NCBI RefSeq assembly: GCF_001542815.1
Contig: NZ_CP006992.1
Span: forward strand, 1,160,001-1,224,000
Source: Methylobacterium sp. AMS5
Lineage (GTDB): Bacteria; Pseudomonadota; Alphaproteobacteria; Rhizobiales; Beijerinckiaceae
Direction: 5' to 3'
Length of the DNA stretch: 64,000 nucleotides
Position numbers and translations under genes: made by a program. Below are positions 46,614 through 55,500 of the stretch, one piece after another. The notes under the pieces were generated by a model, which worked only from the letters and a program-made list of their open reading frames with translations, was not told the origin of the DNA and did not search any database. How positions within the stretch are numbered: position 1 is the first letter of the stretch; each line of letters begins with the position of its first letter.

Positions 46614-47533
46614 AGGCCCACCAGGGCGCCGCCGACCCGGGCGAGCGTTAGGGGCGTGATGCGCGGCGCCCGCACGATCGCCTGGCCTGTCGCATCGAGT
46701 GCCGTTGCGTAGCGACCCATGCGCAGCGCCTCCGTGGCGATATAGCCGAGTAGATGGGCTTCCGCCCGGCGGCGCAATTGCAGAAGCTCCGGGCCTGCAA
46801 CGCGGCGCGCGATCCCCGGATCCGAGAAGATGGCGTCGAGGCTCGCCCGGAAGTCGGCAAGCGTCAGGACGCGTCGGTGCATCGCGCTCGAATCGTGCAT
46901 CCGGTAGTCGAGAACCACGAGGCCGGCAACGTAGTGGAACCGCGCCATGGCCGCGATGCGGCACCACGCTTCCCAGTCCTCGCAATAGCGGATCGTCTCG
47001 TTGAAGCCACCGACTGCCTGGAAAACCTCGCGCCGGATGATCGGCGCACCAACGATCATGAAGTTGCCCGCCAGGGCCTCCCGCAGCACGTCGCCGGACG
47101 GCTTGTTCGGGACTGTCCTGAGCGAGCGCAGCGCGCGCAGCGCGCCGCGGCGTCCAACGGGTTGGCCCGTCTCGTTAATGCGTCCGTAATCACCGTACAC
47201 GACGCCCGCATCGGGATACGCGCTCGCAGCCGCGAGCAAGGCGGTCAGCGCGTTTGGTCGGAGCAAATCGTCTGCATCGACGAAGTAGAGCCAATCTCCC
47301 GTCGCACAGGCGCCGCCAGTGTTGCGCCCCCCGGACGGCCCAGGCTTGCCGGCATTCACGACCAGCTTGATGCGCCGGTCGACGAGGCCGGCGACCACGG
47401 CACAGGTCTCGTCCGTTGAGCCGTCGTCGACGACGACGACCTGCGCGACCACCTCACCCTGTCCGAGCACACTATCAAGGGCACTGCGGATGAAGCGAGC
47501 GCCATTTTTAACTGGAATTACAACACTTATCAC
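46610..47533 (-). CDS. Family 2 glycosyltransferase
   Basis: 307 aa from GTG 47533, with GGAGA 6 nt upstream. Residues before it in the longer frame are AT-rich and do not fit the family. GT-A fold: VISVVIPVKNGARFIRSALD, VVVVDDGSTDE, GPSGGRNTGG, the DxD-type FVDADD, and the acceptor-side CEDWEAWCR. It adds a sugar from a nucleotide donor to the lipid-linked repeat in the cytoplasm. One of only two recognisable glycosyltransferases in the cluster. Confidence 0.92.
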   Translation of the reverse strand: MISVVIPVKNGARFIRSALDSVLGQGEVVAQVVVVDDGSTDETCAVVAGLVDRRIKLVVNAGKPGPSGGRNTGGACATGDWLYFVDADDLLRPNALTALLAAASAYPDAGVVYGDYGRINETGQPVGRRGALRALRSLRTVPNKPSGDVLREALAGNFMIVGAPIIRREVFQAVGGFNETIRYCEDWEAWCRIAAMARFHYVAGLVVLDYRMHDSSAMHRRVLTLADFRASLDAIFSDPGIARRVAGPELLQLRRRAEAHLLGYIATEALRMGRYATALDATGQAIVRAPRITPLTLARVGGALVGL

Positions 47534-47742
47534 GGCGAATCTCCACTTAATCCATTTGAATACGGGGTTTCGCTGAATGATACATAATATAAAAATAGTG
47601 TATTTCTGTAACAATCCATCATCTTAGGCATGCCCGTGGCGGGTACGGCTCGAAACACGGGGACTAACCCACTGTCCGGCTCTGCCCTCGATGGAGCGTG
47701 CGAGCGCGGCCTGCCGAGTCCTCCGAGATCGCACGCTTACCT

Positions 47743-48750
47743 TCACCGATGTGCGAGGAAGGCCGCAGCGGCGGTGCGCAGCGTGGGCGAGCGACCGTAA
47801 AGCCAGAGCGGACCAGCCAGGGCGACCTTCTGCGAGAGTGCTGTCTTGAACGCTGTCACGCCGGGGTTGCCGTCGGGGTCGATGCCGCCGAAATCGAAGA
47901 CGTGGCAGCCCGACGCCCTTGCCTGCTGGATAATGCGCCACACCGAGAGGTTCGCCGCGGCGCTGGCGCGGGCGCGCTCGTTGGATGCGACGAAGAAGTC
48001 GGTGCATCGCTGGGCAGAGAGGTGAGCGATGCGGACCAGAATCAACTCGCCGCCCTCCCTGATCTCAAGCAGCAGGTGATGTGGGTCGGCGGCCAGCAGA
48101 TCGCGGTATGCGGAACTATCGAAGGCTCCCCCGAAACCCTTCCGCGCCTTCAATTCCTCGTACATGACGGCGAAGGCGTCGAAGCAAGTGAGCCGCTCTT
48201 CGCGATCCGTCACGAAGCGATGGCTCAGTCTCGGGTTGGCGAGCGCTTGGCGAAGGGGCTTCCGAAAGCGCGGCGCCATCCCGGACATGATCGCGGCCTC
48301 ATCACCTCGGATGTCGAGTTCGAGTGTGAAGTTGCGCGGGGAGAGAACCGGGACGAACTTTCTGGACAACAAGGCGAGCACGGCAGTATTTTGGGTGAAA
48401 CTCTGGAAGTTTATGCCTAGGAAATCCAGGCTCCGTGGAGCCAATTTTTCGATCAACGCCGTCATGATGGCCGGGGCCTCACGCTCACCGCGACCAGTCA
48501 AGAGCGGGCCTCCTTGAATATAGGTGAAACGGATCGGGCCTTTCTGCTTTGAATGATACTGGACGAGGCCCAGCAAATCTCCGTCCGCAGTTAGGGTAGC
48601 GAGTCGACCGACCCGCCAGCCGAGACGCGCCTTATATCGCCCCCACATCGAGCTGCAGAACACGTTGCCGAGCGGCTGGCGCCATACCTGCTCGTCCCAG
48701 TCGGCATCCGATAGATCGTCGCGAATGATAATTGTCACGCCCTGCGCCAT
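47743..48750 (-). CDS. FemAB / GNAT-like peptidyl or acyl transferase
   Basis: 335 aa with the double-GNAT layout of FemAB-related proteins: first half RYKARLGWRVGRLATLTADG, LLTGRGE; second half MYEELKARKGFGGAFDSSAY and the end signature FDFGGIDPDGNPGVTAFK. Relatives transfer an aminoacyl or acyl group to cell-wall or polysaccharide precursors and occur in exopolysaccharide loci. It may decorate the polymer with an amino acid. Separated from the GT2 gene by about 210 nt, so perhaps its own transcript. Confidence 0.85.
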   Translation of the reverse strand: MAQGVTIIIRDDLSDADWDEQVWRQPLGNVFCSSMWGRYKARLGWRVGRLATLTADGDLLGLVQYHSKQKGPIRFTYIQGGPLLTGRGEREAPAIMTALIEKLAPRSLDFLGINFQSFTQNTAVLALLSRKFVPVLSPRNFTLELDIRGDEAAIMSGMAPRFRKPLRQALANPRLSHRFVTDREERLTCFDAFAVMYEELKARKGFGGAFDSSAYRDLLAADPHHLLLEIREGGELILVRIAHLSAQRCTDFFVASNERARASAAANLSVWRIIQQARASGCHVFDFGGIDPDGNPGVTAFKTALSQKVALAGPLWLYGRSPTLRTAAAAFLAHR

Positions 48751-49413
48751 ATCTTTGCGAGCCGCCTAACCTCAATCGGTGCTGATTACCCGACTGTTTG
48801 AAAGCCGTGGAGAAATGCTGATTCGTCGCCTGTGAGTTGATCCAGATTCGACATCAATGGTTGCGAATAGTTAATCTTCAATAACGGGCGAAAATGGGAA
48901 GGTTGCGGCTGCTTGCCGGCTTCACAGGCAGACGACCCGTCCGGCACTCACTTCACTGCCGTGGTGAACCTAGCGCCCTCCGCCTCAGAGCCGACGGAAA
49001 ATTCGTCCAAGCCGATCGAATTTTGAGACGCGGCTTCCAAGCAAGCCAATATCAGTATTGATCGGCGGATGCTTCCTATGTTTAATCTATAAGAGTGTCG
49101 CTTTCGTTAAATTATCTGCGGCCTGGACTGACTAACCCGTCACGAGGTAGGATGCCACTCTATAGACGCTGCGCGGCCCCACGCAGGGGAGCCAAGCTGA
49201 TTCACCCCTGTTCGCGCGTGGGCAAGCGGAGAGGAGACGGGCGATCGCACTTCTGGGTGATGAAGGGCAGCGAGATCGTGCGCCCGGAGCCCTTCGAGGG
49301 GCGGCCATCTCTGTGACCCCGCCGTTTCGTCGCGTCTTTGTTGATTAAGGCGGGAGTATTTTTCGGATTTTTCTCTGGAGCTGGAAGATGCGAGCTTTTT
49401 GAGGAGATGTATA
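48751..49413. promoter_or_regulatory. TPS promoter module, copy 2 (relic), upstream of wecG-like gene
   Basis: From about 48935 to 49340 this matches, with decay, the region from the araC start through the first codons of tpsB in the two TPS loci: GACGGAAAATTCGTCCAAGC at 48993, TTTTGAGACGCGGCTTCC, CAGTATTGATCGG, and GTGACCCCG near 49313. The following araC and tpsB sequences are gone. The WecG-like gene begins 100 nt later, so it may now be driven by this borrowed promoter (inference). Confidence 0.6.
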
Positions 49414-50244
49414 ATGATAGATGCTTCTGCGCGCTTCGACGATAAATTTGGACTTAATGAATACAATATACAAGATGTTCACAAACAACGATTGGGTGGA
49501 ATTGATATCGCTGTCCTTGATTGCCGCCAAACTGCAGAACTGATCGTCCGTGCCGCTCTGGAACGACAGGGCAGAGGACGGCCGCTGATGCTTTCTTCTG
49601 CCAATGGCGAAGTGATTTCAAGATGCCGACGCGATCCCGAGCTCGCACGCGCATTCGCCGCGGCGGATCTTATAAACGCCGACGGTCAGCCTCTAGTCTT
49701 CATTTCTCGATTATGCCGCAATCGACTGCCGGAACGTGTCGCGACAACAGACTTATTTCACGATGTCGCGCGCGAGGCCATACGCAAAGGGGCCACCTTC
49801 TACATGTTTGGTGGAACTGAAGCTGTAAATCAGGAGGCTTGCCGCCGCGCTGCTGCTCTCTATCCTGGCCTTTCTATTGTTGGTCGCTCGCACGGCTATC
49901 TCACGGGCGAGAAACTAGAGGCCACGATCGAGCACATCAAGGACCTCGCACCTGACATCCTCTGGGTCGCGCTCGGCGTCCCGTTAGAGCAGCAGTTCTA
50001 TCAACAATGGTCGCATAGGCTTAGTACTGTTGGAGCTATCAAGACGAGCGGTGGGTTGTTCGATTTTCTAGCGGGCGTGCGGCGGCGTGCGCCTAGATGG
50101 ATGCAGATGATCGGCATTGAGTGGGCCTACCGCATGATGCAGGAGCCCCGGCGGCTATGGTGGCGCTACGCCGTCACAAACCCGCACGCAATCTACGTGC
50201 TTTTCACTCAGTCCAGCATATCGCGAAGAGCCGATGTCGCGTAG
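49414..50244 (+). CDS. WecG/TagA/CpsF-family glycosyltransferase (GT26)
   Basis: 276 aa from ATG 49414 (GAGGAG 7 nt upstream). Family motifs: SSANGEVISRCRRDP, LINADGQPLV, FYMFGGTEAVNQEACRRA, ILWVALGVPLEQQF and GGLFDFLAGVRRRAPRWMQM followed by GIEWAYRM. These enzymes transfer a sugar (ManNAcA, ManNAc, GlcA or similar) to an undecaprenyl-linked acceptor at the membrane. Its codon use is more AT-rich than the neighbours, suggesting separate acquisition between two TPS promoter relics. Confidence 0.92.
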   Translation: MIDASARFDDKFGLNEYNIQDVHKQRLGGIDIAVLDCRQTAELIVRAALERQGRGRPLMLSSANGEVISRCRRDPELARAFAAADLINADGQPLVFISRLCRNRLPERVATTDLFHDVAREAIRKGATFYMFGGTEAVNQEACRRAAALYPGLSIVGRSHGYLTGEKLEATIEHIKDLAPDILWVALGVPLEQQFYQQWSHRLSTVGAIKTSGGLFDFLAGVRRRAPRWMQMIGIEWAYRMMQEPRRLWWRYAVTNPHAIYVLFTQSSISRRADVA

Positions 50245-50778
50245 GCGGTATACTGATGAAACTGTACCCTGGGTGCCTCCTTTTATAACAAGCATCTGTT
50301 CTAGTTCCATTGGGGCTGGGTTGCCGCAAACGCGTTCGGGGCTCGCCCTTGCTGGGCTCCGTCTCCGCAACGGGGTTCATGTCGTCTGCCGCTCTGCTGC
50401 CGAGGCACATTTGGCGGCCTCCATACCCGAGCCGATGGAAAATTCGTCCAGACCGTTCGAATCTTGAGACACGGCTTCCGGATAAGCTTGACGCAGTATT
50501 GTCCGGTGGATAGGCTCCACGTTTATTCTATAGAGCACCTGCTGTTCCGGGCCGGCTTGCGATCTGAATTAACAACCCCTGCGCTGTAGCCGGGCTGGTC
50601 AACGGCCTCCCTGCGAACGCGGTGCGGAGCGGCGCAGGGAGGCCAAACCCGTCCGGTCCTGTCCGCGCGGGCACGATCCGTACGGGAACAAGCCGAGAGG
50701 AGATGGGTGATGGTGCGTCTCGATGACGACGTGCGGCGGGATCGCGCGCCCGAGGCACTCCAGTAAGCGGCTATCCTC
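50245..50778. promoter_or_regulatory. TPS promoter module, copy 3, with araC 5' remnant
   Basis: Starts with a remnant of the araC regulator start on the minus strand (about 50345-50375, AETEPSKGE), then the conserved core GATGGAAAATTCGTCCAG at 50434, TCTTGAGAC, CAGTATTGTCC at 50494, and the leader up to the tpsB GTG at 50779. This is the only copy still in front of an intact tpsB-tpsA pair. The matching regulator is about 17 kb upstream. Confidence 0.65.
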
Positions 50779-52578
50779 GTGACCCAAACGTCCCATCGCA
50801 CCATCGCCGCCATCGCCCTGGCGACGCTGCCGCTCGCCGGCCCCGTGCTGGCGCAGACCGCCTCGCAGATCACCCCGCCCTCGTTCAGCCCGCCGCTCCA
50901 GCGCAGCGGCGGCGGGCTCGCCATTCCCGAGGGCGTCGGACCCGCTGTACCCGCGGGCGCCGAGCGCCTCTCCCTGCGCGTCGGAGGCCTGCGCATCGAG
51001 GGCAGGGTGCCGGCGCCCGGGCCCGTTGCCACGGACCTCGCCGCGCGCCTGTCCGGCCGCACCGTCAGCGTCGCCGACCTGTTCGCCGCCGCAAGTGCGC
51101 TCGAACAGGCCTATGCCGCGCAAGGCTTCGCCCTCGTGCGCGTCGTCCTGCCCGCCCAACAACTGAAGGACGGCGGTGAGGTCCGCCTGCTCGTCATTGA
51201 TGGCGAGATCGAGCGCATCGACACCACGGCCTTGCCGGGCGAGATCCGCGGCCGCATCGCTGCCGTGCTCGCCCCCCTCGTCGGACGCCCCGGTCTGCGG
51301 CTTTCCGAGATCGAGCGCCGCGTGCTCGTCGCCGGCGACACCCCCGGCACCGTGCTGCGCTCCACGCTCGCCGCCGGAAGCCGGCCCGGCGCCACCGTCC
51401 TCGTGGTCGAGGCGCGCTACAAGCCCGTCACCGGACTGATCACCACCGACAACGCCCTGGCGCAGAGCCTCGGCACCTACACCCTCGGCAGCGGCCTCGA
51501 TCTCAACTCCCCCACCGGAAACGGCGAGAGCCTGTACTTCCGTGCCTCGGGTGCGCCCTATACCGGCGGCGAACGCAGCTTCCTCGGGGCCGAGCCGCGC
51601 AACCGGGCGCTGGCGCTGGGCCTGATCCTGCCGCTCGGGATCGACGGGCGGACCCTCAACCTCGAGGCCACCGACGCCCGCACCGCGCCGCGAGCCGTGC
51701 CCGGCACGCTGGGCATCGCCTCCGACTTCTCCCGCTATTCCGCCCGGCTGCGCTATCCGTTGATCCGCTCGCGTGCCCTCACCTTCAACGGGGACGCCGC
51801 CTTCGACGCGCAGGAGGAGCGCGTCAGCGTCATCACCCCGGTCGCGGCGCCGCTGACCCTCGACCGCCTGCGCATCGCCCGCATCGGCGGCGACTTCCTC
51901 TGGTTTGCCCCCACCGACACAATCGTCAACGGGCGGCTGTCCGCCGCGTTCGGCCTCGACGGGCTCGGCGCGCGCGAGGCCCCGCCTCTCGGCTCGGCGC
52001 TGGCGCCGCTGTCACGGCAGGGCGTGCGGCCGGAGTTCCAGAAGCTGGAGGCGGCGCTGGCGGTGACCCAGCCGCTGGCCGAGCACCTCACCCTCGACCT
52101 GCGCACCCGCGCCCAGACCGCGTTCAACCAGGCCCTGCCACGCTCCGAGCAGATCGGGCTCGCCAACCTATCCGGGCTGTCGGCCTTCGATGCCGGCCTG
52201 TTCCAGGGCGACGAGGGCTTCGTCGTGCGCGCCGAGCTGCAGGCGCCGTTCGTGGTGCCGGTCATCCTGCCGTTCGGGCTGGTCTCGCTGCCGGCGCAGC
52301 TCGGCAGTGGCCTGCCACCGACGGAGGAGACGCCCGGCGCGGTGGTGATCAGCCCCTACCTGTTCGGCGCCTTCGGCCTGACGCGCCAGCAGCGCCCGAC
52401 CGCGCTGGAGCGGCCGATGACCCGCGGCGCCGCCTACGGCGCCGGGCTGCGGCTCGCGGCGGCGCCGAGCTTCAGCTTCACCAACGCGGCGGCCACGGTC
52501 GAGCTCGGCCGGGCCGAGCGCTCGGACGGGCTGCCCGACGCCGCCCGCCTGACCTTCACCGTCGCCCTGCAGTTCTGA
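50779..52578 (+). CDS. TpsB: two-partner-secretion outer-membrane transporter (ShlB/FhaC/HecB family)
   Basis: 599 aa from GTG 50779. Signal peptide about 1-26 (ends PVLA-QT), Pro-rich linker, POTRA domain(s) (about 65-160; LRVGGLRIEGRVPAPG, LRVVLPAQQLKDGGEVRLL as VRVVL), then a 16-strand barrel (GSGLDLNSPTGNGESLYFRA, GDEGFVVRAELQAPF, final F residue). FhaC-type proteins bind the TPS domain of their partner in the periplasm and thread it outward. It ends 12 nt before tpsA2, as in a TPS operon. It could also serve the truncated TpsA1, whose TPS domain is nearly identical. Confidence 0.93.
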   Translation: MTQTSHRTIAAIALATLPLAGPVLAQTASQITPPSFSPPLQRSGGGLAIPEGVGPAVPAGAERLSLRVGGLRIEGRVPAPGPVATDLAARLSGRTVSVADLFAAASALEQAYAAQGFALVRVVLPAQQLKDGGEVRLLVIDGEIERIDTTALPGEIRGRIAAVLAPLVGRPGLRLSEIERRVLVAGDTPGTVLRSTLAAGSRPGATVLVVEARYKPVTGLITTDNALAQSLGTYTLGSGLDLNSPTGNGESLYFRASGAPYTGGERSFLGAEPRNRALALGLILPLGIDGRTLNLEATDARTAPRAVPGTLGIASDFSRYSARLRYPLIRSRALTFNGDAAFDAQEERVSVITPVAAPLTLDRLRIARIGGDFLWFAPTDTIVNGRLSAAFGLDGLGAREAPPLGSALAPLSRQGVRPEFQKLEAALAVTQPLAEHLTLDLRTRAQTAFNQALPRSEQIGLANLSGLSAFDAGLFQGDEGFVVRAELQAPFVVPVILPFGLVSLPAQLGSGLPPTEETPGAVVISPYLFGAFGLTRQQRPTALERPMTRGAAYGAGLRLAAAPSFSFTNAAATVELGRAERSDGLPDAARLTFTVALQF

Positions 52579-52590
52579 CGGAACCCCGCG

Positions 52591-55500
52591 ATGTCCCGCC
52601 CCGCCTCGCCCCGCATCCGCGCCTTCACCAGCGCGCTGCTCGCCTCGACCGCGCTGGTCGGGATCGGCCTCGTGCCGCTCTGCCCCGTGCCCGTCCGGGC
52701 CGAGCCGCTGCCGACCGGCGGGCAGGTGGTCTCCGGCGGGGTCACGATCGGCGCTCCCAACGGCAACGCTCTGGCGATCACGCAGTCGAGCCAGAGCGCC
52801 ATCGTCAACTGGCAGGGCTTCTCCGTCGGCGGGGGCAACCGGGTCGACATCCACCAGCCGAACGCGAACGCGGCGATCCTGAACCGGGTGACGGGCGCCA
52901 CGCCCTCGACCATCGCCGGGCAGCTCAACGCCAACGGGCAGGTCTACCTCGTCAACCCCAACGGCGTGACGATCACCCGTTCGGGCCAGGTCAATGCGGC
53001 GGGCTTCGTCGCCTCCTCGCTCGGCATCTCGGACGAGGACTTCAAGGCCGGACGGCGCCCGTTCCGCGGCTCGGGCGCCTCGGCGCCGGTGACGAACCAC
53101 GGGGCGATCACGATCGGGCGCGGCGGCTACGCGGCGCTGATCGGCGGGCGGGTGACGAACACCGGCACGATCCAAGTGCCGATGGGCCGGGTCGGGCTCG
53201 GCGCGGGCGAGCGGGCGACGCTGGACCTCTCCGGCGACGGCTTTTTGCAAGTTGCGGTGCCGACGCAGGCCAAGGGGCGCGGCGCCCTGGTCGAGCACGC
53301 GGGCACGATCTCGGCGGATGGCGGGTCGGTCACCCTTACCGCGGCAGCGGCGCGGGACATGGCGCGTCAGGCGGTGAACCTGTCGGGTGTGGTCGAGGCG
53401 CGCGCGGTGGCGGGGCGCAACGGGCGCATCACCCTGTCGGGCGGCGAGGGTGCGGTGGCGCTGGCGCCGAATGCCCGGCTCGACGCCTCGGGCCTGGACG
53501 GGGCTGACGGTGGCCGGGTGCGGATCACCGGCGGGCGGCTCGACGTGGCGGGCCGCGTGGACGTGTCCGGCGCGAGGGGGGGCCGGGCGCGGCTGAAGGC
53601 GGGCGAGAGCCTCGCGCTGTCGGGGCGGGTTCTGGCGGAGGGCCGTACCGGCCAGGGCGGGCGGGTGACCGCCACCGCACCGACGATCGCGACGCACGCA
53701 GCGCTGATCGAGGCGTCGGGCGCGAGCGGCGGCGGCGTGGTGCGCGTGGGGGGCGGGCGGCTCGGGCAGGGTCCGCTGGCACGCGCCGAGCGCGTCACGG
53801 TCGATGCCGCGAGCACGATCCGGGCGGATGCCACGGTGCGGGGCGACGGCGGCGACGTGGTGGTGTGGTCGGACGTGGCGACGCGGTTCGCCGGTACGAT
53901 CACCGCGCGGGGCGGCGCCTCGGGCGGCAGCGGCGGGCAGGCGGAGGTGTCGAGCAAGGGCGTGCTGTCCTATGACGGCACGACGGTCCTGACGGCGGCG
54001 CGGGGTGCCTTCGGCACGCTGCTGCTCGACCCGCACGACATCACCATCGCGAACGCCCCGGACAGCGGCGTCTCGGGCTTCACCGCGACGGGCGAGCGCA
54101 GCGTGATCGACGCGGCGCGGCTGCTGACGGCGCTGACGACGGCCCACGTCGTGGTCTCGACCGGCCCGACGGGCAACGAATCCGGCACCATCACGGTGGC
54201 GGCGCCGCTGACGTGGAACACCGGGGCGAACCTGACGCTGCAGGCCGCCGGGGGGATCGCCCTGAACGCGCCGATCACCGCGCAGGCGGGCGGACTGATC
54301 CTGCAGGCGGGGGCGGGCAGCGCCGTCACGGCGACGGCCGACCTGTCGGTGGCGCGCTTCACCCTGGCCTCGGGCAACTGGACCCAGAACGCGGCCACGC
54401 TGCCCGGCTTCGCCACGGCGGACTTCCGCATCGCCGACGGGGCGAGCTTCCTGCGGGCGGTGGGCGGGGACGGCACGAACGCCGATCCGTACCGGCTGAG
54501 CGACGTCTACGGCCTACAGGGCATGGGCTCCTCGGCGGACTACCGTGCGGCCTCCTATCGCCTCGCCAGCGACATCGACGCCGCCGGCACCGCCACTTGG
54601 TGGGGTGGACAGGGCTTCGTGCCCGTCGGCACGGACGCGGCCCCGTTCACCGGCAGCCTGGACGGGGCGGGGCACACGGTCTCCGGATTGACCATCGCCC
54701 GGCCGAACCAGAGCTTTGTCGGGCTGATCGGCGTTCTCGGCACGGGCGGGAGCGTGAGCAGCCTCGGCCTCGTCGGCGGCAGCGTCACGGGCTCCGACAA
54801 CGTGGGCGGCCTCGTCGGTAACAACTCCGGCACGGTGAGCCGGTCCTACGCCAGCGGCAGCGTCACGGGCTCCCTCGACGTGGGCGGCCTCGTCGGTAAC
54901 AACACCGGCACGGTGAGCCAATCCTACGCCAGCGGCAGCGTCACGGGCTCCTCCATCGTGGGCGGCCTCGTCGGCTCCAACACCGGCCCCCTGACGAGCA
55001 CCTACTGGGATACGCAGACGACCGGGCGGGCGAACGGCGTCGGCGCCGGCTCGTCCAGCGGCGCCACCGGGCTGACCACGGTGCAGGCGCGCTCCCAGGC
55101 CGGCTACATCAATCCGCTCGACACCACCCAAAGCTTCGACTTCGGCACCGTCTGGTATCAGGCCGGCGACCTGCGGCCGATCCTGCGCAGCGAGGCGGCG
55201 GCTCCGGTCGGGGGCGTGATCGCGGTCTCGAACCTGCACCAGTTGCAACTGATGGGCGCCAACCTCGCCGGGTCCTACCGCCTGACCCGCGATCTCGACG
55301 CCTCGGCCACGGCCGCCACGGACGCATCGACCGGCCCCTGGGGGGCGGGCGGCTTCGTGCCGGTGGGGACGAACACCGCGGGGTTCACCGGCAGCCTGGA
55401 CGGGGCGGGCCACACGATCACCGGGCTGACCATCGCCCGGCCGAGCCAGAACTATGTCGGGCTGATCGGCTTGCTCGGCGCGGGCGGCGGCGTGAGCGGC

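Noticed and set aside
46616..46985. Upstream extension of the flippase frame to 46985
   Set aside because: This part overlaps the glycosyltransferase in another frame and is Arg/Pro-rich. The TTG at 46613 overlapping the GT stop is a better start.
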